Shown: positions 6,481-12,706 of the stretch, in pieces
Numbering within the stretch: position 1 is the stretch's first letter
How the letters are laid out: each line of letters opens with the position of its first letter
NCBI RefSeq assembly: GCF_013385825.1
Contig: NZ_JACAPG010000015.1
Coordinates: 1-39,560 of the forward strand
Direction of reading: 5' to 3'
Source: Pseudomonas reactans
GTDB taxonomy: Bacteria > Pseudomonadota > Gammaproteobacteria > Pseudomonadales > Pseudomonadaceae
Length of the DNA: 39,560 bases
Notes under the pieces: generated by a model
Told to the model about the DNA's origin: nothing
Seen by the model: the letters and a program-made list of their open reading frames with translations, nothing else
Databases searched by the model: none
Made by a program: the position numbers and the translations under genes

Positions 6481-6897
6481 ATGCTGAGCATCGAAAAAAT
6501 TCTGTATTCCGGCCACACCGCTACCACAGGCGGTCGAGAGGGCGCAGGGCGTAGCGAGGATGGCCGGCTGGATATCAAGCTCTCCCCGCCCGGTGCTCCG
6601 GGGAGCGGCACCAACCCCGAGCAACTGTTTGCGGTGTGCTGGTCAGCGTCACTCCTGGCCGCGCTGCGCCATGCCTGCAATGCCCGGAAAATCCTGTTTC
6701 CGGCCACGGCGGCGATTGATGCCCAGGTCGACCTGCTGCACGGCGCACAGGGTTTTTTCTTGCAGGCACACCTCAGCGTTTCATTGCCCGAGATAGAACC
6801 CGAGGTAGCCCGGCAATTGATTGAAGCGGCCCACCAGAACTGCCCCTACTCCAAAGCCACACACCGCAACATCGACGTCAGCTTCACCCTGAACTGA
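6481..6897 (+). CDS. Ohr/OsmC-family protein lacking the canonical peroxidatic Cys
   Basis: A 138-residue protein of the organic hydroperoxide resistance subfamily, cytoplasmic and normally a dimer. Typical parts are TGGREG (Arg19), GTNPEQLFA and QNCPYSKATHRNIDV with the second cysteine at 121. Where canonical Ohr has GWSACF or GYSACF, this protein has CWSASL: position 57, the peroxidatic Cys, is Ser, and a new Cys sits at 53, one helical turn earlier. Cys66 is also present. The other Ohr in this window (19378-19794) keeps Cys57 and has the same length. Activity is therefore uncertain: it could be inactive, altered, or use Cys53. ATG 6481 is preferred over 6475 because AGGA is then 7 bases away. 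Confidence 0.85.
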   Translation: MLSIEKILYSGHTATTGGREGAGRSEDGRLDIKLSPPGAPGSGTNPEQLFAVCWSASLLAALRHACNARKILFPATAAIDAQVDLLHGAQGFFLQAHLSVSLPEIEPEVARQLIEAAHQNCPYSKATHRNIDVSFTLN

Positions 6898-6993
6898 GGT
6901 TCAGTGACTCGATACCTACGTGCAATCGCGGTGCCCTGAGGGGTCTGGTTTGATGCTCCCTGACACAACAATCAGAAACAAGGGGACTTGAGC

Positions 6994-8427
6994 ATGAAAA
7001 AACTGACGACAGCCGCCGGCGCACCCGTGGTCGACAACAACCATTCGCAAACCGCCGGCCCCCGCGGCCCTGTGTTGTTGCAGGACGTCTGGCTGCTGGA
7101 AAAACTGGCGCACTTCGACCGTGAAGTCATCCCCGAGCGCCGCATGCACGCCAAGGGCTCCGGCGCGTTCGGCCGGTTTACCGTCACCCAGGACATCACC
7201 CGGTTCACCAAGGCCGACCTGTTTTCCCACGTGGGCAAGACCACGGATATCTTCGTGCGTTTTTCCACCGTGGCCGGCGAGCGCGGCGCCGCCGATGCCG
7301 AGCGGGACATCCGTGGTTTCGCCATCAAGTTCTACACCGAGCAAGGCAACTGGGACCTGGTGGGCAACAACACCCCGGTGTTTTTCCTACGCGACCCGTT
7401 GAAATTTCCCGACCTCAACCACGCCGTCAAACGTGACCCGCGCACCCACATGCGCAGCGCGCGCAACAACTGGGATTTCTGGACCCTGCTGCCCGAAGCC
7501 CTGCACCAAGTCACGATTGTGATGAGCGACCGAGGGTTGCCGCAGTCCTATCGGCACATGCATGGTTTTGGCAGCCACACCTTCAGCTTTATCAGCGCGG
7601 CCAACGAGCGTTTCTGGGTGAAATTCACCTGGAAAACCGCGCAAGGCATCCACAACCTCACCGACGAGCAGGCCAGCCAAGTGGCCGGCGACGACCGTGA
7701 AAGCGCCCAGCGCGACCTGTACACCAGCATCGAAGAGGGCCGCTTCCCGCAATGGACGCTCCACGTGCAAATCATGCCGGAGGCGGATGCCGGCACTTAT
7801 GCGATCAACCCGTTCGACCTGACCAAAGTCTGGCCGCATCAGGACTACCCACTGATCGAAGTGGGCGTCCTGGAGCTCAATCGCAACCCCGACAACTACT
7901 TCGCCGACGTCGAACAAGCCGCTTTCAATCCCGCCAACGTGGTGCCGGGCATCAGCTTTTCGCCGGATAAGATGCTGCAGGCGCGCCTGTTCGCCTATGG
8001 CGATGCGCAGCGCTACCGCGTCGGCGTGAACCACCATCAGATCCCGGTGAACGCCCCGCGTTGCCCGGTCAACAGCTACCACCGCGACGGGCAGATGCGC
8101 ACCGACGGCAATGCCGGCAGCACCCTCGGCTACGAACCCAACAGCCACGCGCAATGGGTGGAGCAACCCGACTTTCGCGAGCCACCGCTGGCCCTGCAAG
8201 GCAGCGCTGCGCATTGGAACCATCGGGAAGACACGGACTATTTTTCCCAACCCGTCGCCCTATTCCGCTTGATGAGCGCCACCCAGCAACAGGCCTTGTT
8301 CGCCAACACCGCGCGTTCGATCCAGGGCGCCAGCCCCCAGGCCAAAGCGCGCCACATCCAGCACTGCACGCAAGCCGATCCTGCCTATGGCGCGGGTGTT
8401 GCCCGCGCCATCGAACTCTTAGGGTGA
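6994..8427 (+). CDS. katA: Monofunctional heme catalase, KatA type
   Basis: A 477-residue small-subunit catalase that dismutates H2O2 to water and oxygen. The catalytic His52 lies in RRMHAKGSGAFG, the distal Asn in LVGNNTPVFF (124/125), and the proximal heme ligand Tyr334 in RLFAYGDAQRYR with Arg330 four residues before it. NADPH-region and C-terminal motifs (HCTQADPAYGAGVARA) match Pseudomonas KatA as I remember it. There is no signal peptide, so it is cytoplasmic and not KatB. ATG 6994 has AAGGGGA 7 bases upstream. The response-regulator gene begins 5 bases after the stop, so catalase and the two-component pair probably form one operon. The symbol assumes that this is the main KatA; a second KatA-type copy elsewhere would change that. 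Confidence 0.92.
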   Translation: MKKLTTAAGAPVVDNNHSQTAGPRGPVLLQDVWLLEKLAHFDREVIPERRMHAKGSGAFGRFTVTQDITRFTKADLFSHVGKTTDIFVRFSTVAGERGAADAERDIRGFAIKFYTEQGNWDLVGNNTPVFFLRDPLKFPDLNHAVKRDPRTHMRSARNNWDFWTLLPEALHQVTIVMSDRGLPQSYRHMHGFGSHTFSFISAANERFWVKFTWKTAQGIHNLTDEQASQVAGDDRESAQRDLYTSIEEGRFPQWTLHVQIMPEADAGTYAINPFDLTKVWPHQDYPLIEVGVLELNRNPDNYFADVEQAAFNPANVVPGISFSPDKMLQARLFAYGDAQRYRVGVNHHQIPVNAPRCPVNSYHRDGQMRTDGNAGSTLGYEPNSHAQWVEQPDFREPPLALQGSAAHWNHREDTDYFSQPVALFRLMSATQQQALFANTARSIQGASPQAKARHIQHCTQADPAYGAGVARAIELLG

Positions 8428-8432
8428 GCCAG

Positions 8433-9173
8433 ATGGACCATATCGATCACATTATGATTGTCGACGACGATCGTGAGATCCGCGAACTCGTCGGCAATTA
8501 CCTGAAGAAAAACGGCTTGCGTACCACGGTGGCCTCGGACGGTCGGCAAATGCGCACCTTGCTCGATGCCACGGCGGTGGACCTGATCGTGCTCGACATC
8601 ATGATGCCGGGCGACGATGGGCTGGTGCTGTGCCGCGAGCTGCGCGCGGGCAAACACAAAGCCACGCCGATCCTGATGCTGACCGCACGCAACGACGAAA
8701 CCGACCGCATCATCGGCCTGGAAATGGGCGCCGATGATTACCTGGTCAAACCCTTCGCCGCCCGCGAGCTGCTGGCGCGCATCAACGCCGTATTGCGCCG
8801 CACTCGCTCGCTGCCGCCCAACCTGATCGTCAGCGAGGCCAGCCGCCTGGTGGCCTTCGGCAAATGGCGGCTGGATACCACCGCACGCCACCTGATGGAC
8901 GCCCAGGGCACCATCGTCAACCTGAGCGGCGGCGAATACCGCCTGTTGCGGGTCTTTGTCGACCACCCCCAGCGTGTACTGAGCCGCGATCAATTGCTCA
9001 ATCTCACCCAGGGCCGCGATGCCGACCTGTTCGACCGCTCCATCGACTTGCTGGTCAGCCGCCTGCGCCAGCGCCTGCTGGATGACGCGCGCGACCCTGC
9101 CTACGTCAAGACGGTGCGCAGCGAAGGCTATGTGTTCACCTACCCGGTGGAAATCCTGGGAGAAGCTTCGTGA
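8433..9173 (+). CDS. OmpR/PhoB-family response regulator
   Basis: A 246-residue two-component regulator. The receiver domain (about 5-120) has the acidic pocket Asp11-13 (IVDDDRE), the phospho-acceptor Asp55 (LIVLDIMMPGDDG), Thr of MLTARND and Lys of DYLVKPFAARE. A winged-helix DNA-binding domain follows (about 145-240), ending YVKTVRSEGYVFTYPVEI. ATG 8433 is preceded by AGGGTGAG; GTG 8424 is an in-frame alternative three codons upstream. It lies 5 bases after the catalase stop and overlaps the kinase by 4 bases (GTGA), so it works with that kinase. Its targets cannot be read from sequence, though catalase and the Ohr-like gene are obvious candidates. Confidence 0.92.
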   Translation: MDHIDHIMIVDDDREIRELVGNYLKKNGLRTTVASDGRQMRTLLDATAVDLIVLDIMMPGDDGLVLCRELRAGKHKATPILMLTARNDETDRIIGLEMGADDYLVKPFAARELLARINAVLRRTRSLPPNLIVSEASRLVAFGKWRLDTTARHLMDAQGTIVNLSGGEYRLLRVFVDHPQRVLSRDQLLNLTQGRDADLFDRSIDLLVSRLRQRLLDDARDPAYVKTVRSEGYVFTYPVEILGEAS

Positions 9174-10501
9174 AACGGCTGCGCTGGCCGCGCTCCCTGG
9201 CCTCGCGCCTGACGCTGATCTTTCTGACCAGCCTGGTGATCGCCCACGGGCTTTCCTTCGGGCTGCAGTTTTATGAGCGTTACCAGAGCGCCATGTCGCT
9301 GATGCTGGGCAATTTCGAACAGGACATCAGCACCTCGGTGGCCATGCTCGAACGCCTGCCCGCCGAAGAGCGTCAAGCCTGGCTGCCGCGCTTCGAACAT
9401 GCCACCTATCGCTACCAACTGGATGAAGGCCAGCCTGGCCAGCCGATGGACATGGCCACCGCACCGGCCTCGGTGCACTCGATGGTGGCCACCCTGGGCC
9501 AGGACTACAGCCTGACTTTCAATACCATCCCCGACAAACGCCCGCATTATCAGGCGCACTTGCGCCTGCACGATGGCACGCCACTGAGCATTGATGTGCG
9601 CCCACAAGTCTCACCGCTGTCACCCTGGCTGCCGCTGTTACTGGGGGTGCAGCTGTTGCTGCTGCTCGGCTGCACCCTGCTGGCCGTGCGCACCGCGATT
9701 GAGCCGCTGACGCGCCTGGCCAATGCGGTCGACCGCCTGGACCCAAACGGCGGCGGCGCGCGCCTGGATGAGAACGGCCCCACCGAGGTGGCCTACGCGG
9801 CCGTGGCCTTCAATACCCTGCAGGAACGCATCGCCACCCACATCAAGGAACGCATGCAACTGCTCGCGGCTATTTCCCACGACCTGCAAACCCCGATCAC
9901 GCGCATGAAACTGCGTGCCGAGCTCATGGAGGAGTCGGTGGAGCGGGAAAAACTCTGGAATGACCTCAGTGAAATGCAGCACCTGGTCCAGGAAGGCGTG
10001 GCCTACGCACGCAGCATGGACGGCACCGTCGAGGCCAGTCGCCGGGTCGACCTGCACTCGTTTCTAGACAGCCTGGTGTTCGACTATCAGGACGTCGGCA
10101 AACAGGTGGTGCTCACCGCGCCCACCGGCACCGTGATCGACACCCGCCCCCACGCACTGCGCCGGGTGCTGGTGAATCTGGTGGACAACGCGTTGAAGTT
10201 CGGCAGCGACGTCACGGTCAACGTCGAGCAGCACGCCGACGCGCATCTGTCGATCCAGATCCTTGACCGTGGCCCCGGCATTCCCGAGGCGCAACTGCCC
10301 GACGTGGTCAAGCCGTTCTATCGCGTCGAAAGCTCACGCAACCGCACCACCGGCGGCACCGGGCTGGGCCTGGCCATCGCGCAGCAACTGGCGCACAGCC
10401 TGCAAGGCGGCCTGACCCTGTATAACCGCGAGGGCGGTGGGTTGTGCGCGCAGTTGCTGCTGCCTCGCTGCCAGTCACCCATGCCGTCAGTCGCGGACTA
10501 G
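9170..10501 (+). CDS. Membrane sensor histidine kinase (HAMP-HisKA-HATPase)
   Basis: A 443-residue inner-membrane kinase, partner of the preceding regulator. Transmembrane segment 1 is at about 12-32 and segment 2 at about 152-174, with a periplasmic sensor of about 115 residues between. HAMP is at about 174-227 and the HisKA H-box has His237 (AAISHDLQTPITRMKLRAEL). N-box Asn340 (LVNLVDNALKFG), G1 box DRGPGIPE (366-373) and GGTGLGLA (395-402) complete the ATPase domain. The start is GTG at 9170, overlapping the regulator stop. Its end overlaps the convergent AraC gene by 15 bp. The sensor domain has no cysteine pair or named fold that I can recognise, so the signal is unknown. Confidence 0.92.
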   Translation: MKRLRWPRSLASRLTLIFLTSLVIAHGLSFGLQFYERYQSAMSLMLGNFEQDISTSVAMLERLPAEERQAWLPRFEHATYRYQLDEGQPGQPMDMATAPASVHSMVATLGQDYSLTFNTIPDKRPHYQAHLRLHDGTPLSIDVRPQVSPLSPWLPLLLGVQLLLLLGCTLLAVRTAIEPLTRLANAVDRLDPNGGGARLDENGPTEVAYAAVAFNTLQERIATHIKERMQLLAAISHDLQTPITRMKLRAELMEESVEREKLWNDLSEMQHLVQEGVAYARSMDGTVEASRRVDLHSFLDSLVFDYQDVGKQVVLTAPTGTVIDTRPHALRRVLVNLVDNALKFGSDVTVNVEQHADAHLSIQILDRGPGIPEAQLPDVVKPFYRVESSRNRTTGGTGLGLAIAQQLAHSLQGGLTLYNREGGGLCAQLLLPRCQSPMPSVAD

Positions 10502-11302
10502 AAAGTCGCGCGGTGAAACGCCGATCGCGCGGCGAAACATCGCACTGAAGGCACTGGCGCTCACATAGCCCAGCTCCTGGGCGATCCGGCCGATGGGCTC
10601 GCCATTCTCCAGTCGTTCCAGGGCACAGGCCAGACGCACCTGCTGCACCCACTGGCGGTAGGTCAGGCCGGTCTCCTTGAGAAACAAGCGGATCAGCGTG
10701 CGTGAACTGGCGCCGACCTGGTCAGCCCAATACGCCACCGTGTGGGTTTGCCCAGGTGTTTCAAGTATCGCGCGGCACACCATCAGCAGTCGGCGGTCGA
10801 CCGGCCACGGGATCTGCAACGGCAAGGTGCGCGCGGCGGCCAGTTCGCTGAGGATCAGCGCCACCACGTGGCTATTGCGACCTTCAAGTTCGTACTCGAT
10901 CGGCTCATTGGCCAGCACCAGAATCAGCTCACGCAACAGCAGCGAAACATCGACGATCCGGCACCGGTCACCGAAACCGGCGGCCGCGTCGGCCTGGATA
11001 TAGATCGAGCGCATCTGCACCGGCGTCAGCATCAGTTGATCGTGTTCTTCTTCGGCGGGAATCCACAGTGCCCGTTTGGGTGGCAAGAACCACAGGCTGC
11101 CCTGGGCAACGGCGCGCATCACCCCACTGACCGCATACAGCAACTGGCCGTGGCGGTGGGTGTGCGACGCGTTATAGGCGCCGGCCGCCTGGTTGCGCAC
11201 AAGGGCCATGAGCACACGGGGCACGTCCTGGTAATCCAGGTAGTCCTCGCTGCGTCCATTGAGTTCGACGGGTTTACCGACGGCGCGGGCATCTTGCTTC
11301 AT
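10487..11302 (-). CDS. AraC-family regulator, NimR-like
   Basis: A 271-residue regulator. The N-terminal cupin-like sensing half (about 30-130) contains HTHRHGQLLYAVSGVMR and WFLPPKRALWIPAEEEHDQ. The C-terminal AraC DNA-binding domain (about 170-270) has two helix-turn-helix motifs (VAYWADQVGASSRTLIRLFL and IGRIAQELGYVSASAFSAMF) and ends FRRAIGVSPRDF. It is divergent from a CynX/NimT-type MFS gene, the same arrangement as E. coli nimR-nimT. There the AraC protein represses the transporter gene for 2-nitroimidazole resistance. I infer that it controls 11408-12616, probably through the direct repeat at 11325-11353. Its 3' end overlaps the sensor kinase gene by 15 bp. Confidence 0.88.
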   Translation of the reverse strand: MKQDARAVGKPVELNGRSEDYLDYQDVPRVLMALVRNQAAGAYNASHTHRHGQLLYAVSGVMRAVAQGSLWFLPPKRALWIPAEEEHDQLMLTPVQMRSIYIQADAAAGFGDRCRIVDVSLLLRELILVLANEPIEYELEGRNSHVVALILSELAAARTLPLQIPWPVDRRLLMVCRAILETPGQTHTVAYWADQVGASSRTLIRLFLKETGLTYRQWVQQVRLACALERLENGEPIGRIAQELGYVSASAFSAMFRRAIGVSPRDFLVRD

Positions 11303-11324
11303 GGTGGGCTCATCGTATTGTCAC

Positions 11325-11353
11325 TTTGTCGATATAAGCTGGCATTTGTCGAT
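11325..11353. promoter_or_regulatory. 20-bp-phased direct repeat, candidate AraC-type operator
   Basis: TTTGTCGAT occurs at 11325-11333 and again at 11345-11353, exactly 20 bp apart (two helical turns), inside the 105-bp divergent intergenic region. Tandem direct sites about two turns apart are typical for AraC-family proteins. A weaker TATTGTCA lies just upstream. The binding protein is inferred to be the product of 10487-11302. Confidence 0.55.
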
Positions 11354-11407
11354 TCTTGCACATTGCTACGATCGGTTCGACTTCCACGACCCGAAGAGCC
11401 CGTCGAC

Positions 11408-12616
11408 ATGACCTCCACCGACAAGCACAGCCTGGCAGCCGTCCTCGGCCTATTGGTGCTGTCCATCGCCCTGCGCCCCGCCATCGTATCCATAGGGCCG
11501 ATCCTGCTGTTGATTCAGGACCAGTATGGGTTGAGCTTTACCCAGGCCGCGCTGCTGACGTCGATCCCGGACGTGTGCATGGGTGTGCTCGCCCTGCTTG
11601 CGCCAGGCTTGAGCCGACGCTTTGGGTCAGACCGCTGCATGATTGCGGCGCTGGTGCTGATCGGCGTCGCGTGCCTGTTGCGGGCGGTCTCGCCGAATGC
11701 CGCGCTGCTGCTGCTGAACACCTTTGTGATCAGTGTCGGCATCGCCATCGCCGGCGCGTTGATGGGGGGCTGGATCAAAACCCACTTTGCCCACCGTCCG
11801 GCGTTTTTCATGGGTATTTATGCCGCAGGCTTGAGTGTCGGGGCCACCCTTTCTGCGCTGTTCACCGCGCCCATCACCGAACTCGCCCACAGCTGGCGTG
11901 TAGGCGCCGGTGCATGGAGCCTGTTGAGCGTCACGGCGGTGATCAGCTGGGTGTGGATGGCCCGGCGTTTCGCGGCCGGTGCGCCTCGGCTGGCCCCAGC
12001 ACCGGCCCGGTCGATCCGACTGCCGTGGCGCAACTCCCAGGCGTGGCTGGTGGCGCTGTACTTCGGTGCCAGCCAGTTTGTGGTCTATGCCCTGTTCGCC
12101 TGGCTGGCACCGGCGTCCACCGAAACGGCCGTCACCCATCTGCCAGCCGGCACTTTGCTGGGGCTGTTTACTGCGGTGTTCGCGGTCGCCAGCGTGGGCG
12201 CCGGCCTGATCCCAGGCAAAGCCCATGACCGTCGTGGCCTGCTGGCCGCCTGCACGCTGATCGCGCTGCTGGGCACCGCCGGCATGGCATTCTCACCGAC
12301 AGCCTGGCCAACCCTGTACGTGTTGCTGGTGGCAATCGGTCTGGGCATGTCGTTTACCGTGGGCATGACGCTGCCGCTGGACAATGCCACCACCCCTGCA
12401 CAGGCCGGTGCATGGACGGTGTTCATGCTGTTTATCGGCTACCTGGTGGCTGCATTGGGTCCGCTGTGCTTCGGCGCATTACGCGATCACACCGGCAACT
12501 ACAACTTGGCCTACGCCATGCTGTTTACCGTGCTGGTCTTCATGCTGTGCCTGACGCCGATGCTCAAACCTGTGCAGACCAACGCGCTACACGCGGCTGA
12601 GGCTGTACGGACTTGA
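11408..12616 (+). CDS. CynX/NimT-type MFS transporter
   Basis: A 402-residue inner-membrane protein with 12 predicted helices, from the cyanate/2-nitroimidazole (CynX/NimT) branch of the major facilitator superfamily. Family-like features are the N-terminal ALRPAIVSIGPILLLIQ, where ALRP and SxGP are characteristic, GLSFTQAALLTSIPDVCMG, and the loop-2/3 element LAPGLSRRFGSDR. ATG 11408 fits the start of the first helix. The gene is divergent from an AraC regulator like E. coli nimR-nimT. I infer efflux of a small xenobiotic; the substrate is not determined. A candidate promoter for the next gene begins 3 bases before its stop. Confidence 0.85.
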   Translation: MTSTDKHSLAAVLGLLVLSIALRPAIVSIGPILLLIQDQYGLSFTQAALLTSIPDVCMGVLALLAPGLSRRFGSDRCMIAALVLIGVACLLRAVSPNAALLLLNTFVISVGIAIAGALMGGWIKTHFAHRPAFFMGIYAAGLSVGATLSALFTAPITELAHSWRVGAGAWSLLSVTAVISWVWMARRFAAGAPRLAPAPARSIRLPWRNSQAWLVALYFGASQFVVYALFAWLAPASTETAVTHLPAGTLLGLFTAVFAVASVGAGLIPGKAHDRRGLLAACTLIALLGTAGMAFSPTAWPTLYVLLVAIGLGMSFTVGMTLPLDNATTPAQAGAWTVFMLFIGYLVAALGPLCFGALRDHTGNYNLAYAMLFTVLVFMLCLTPMLKPVQTNALHAAEAVRT

Positions 12617-12640
12617 ACGAACGCCGGGATCTCCTATCAT
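12613..12640 (+). promoter_or_regulatory. Candidate sigma-70 promoter for the NB-ARC regulator
   Basis: TTGAAC (12613-12618) and TATCAT (12635-12640) are separated by 16 bp. Each box is close to the sigma-70 consensus, and the pair sits about 65 bp before the GTG start at 12707. It overlaps the stop region of the MFS gene. Confidence 0.4.
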
Positions 12641-12706
12641 GCTCAGACCGACACAGGGCGCCAACCCCCTTGAATACCTCCCATCTTTTTCGAGAGCGCA
12701 CTGACC

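Noticed and set aside
6889..6904. CTGAAC-TGAG-GTTCAG hairpin at the end of the Ohr-like gene as a terminator
   Set aside because: The stem is only 6 bp, there is no T-run, and it spans the stop codon. I could not call it a terminator with any confidence.
6898..6993. OxyR box upstream of catalase
   Set aside because: I looked for the spaced ATAG/CTAT tetranucleotides and found no acceptable match.
11356..12228. Frame-shifted 290-codon open frame inside the NimT-like gene
   Set aside because: It lies entirely under the transporter in another frame and is Arg/His/Pro-rich, as expected of a shadow frame.
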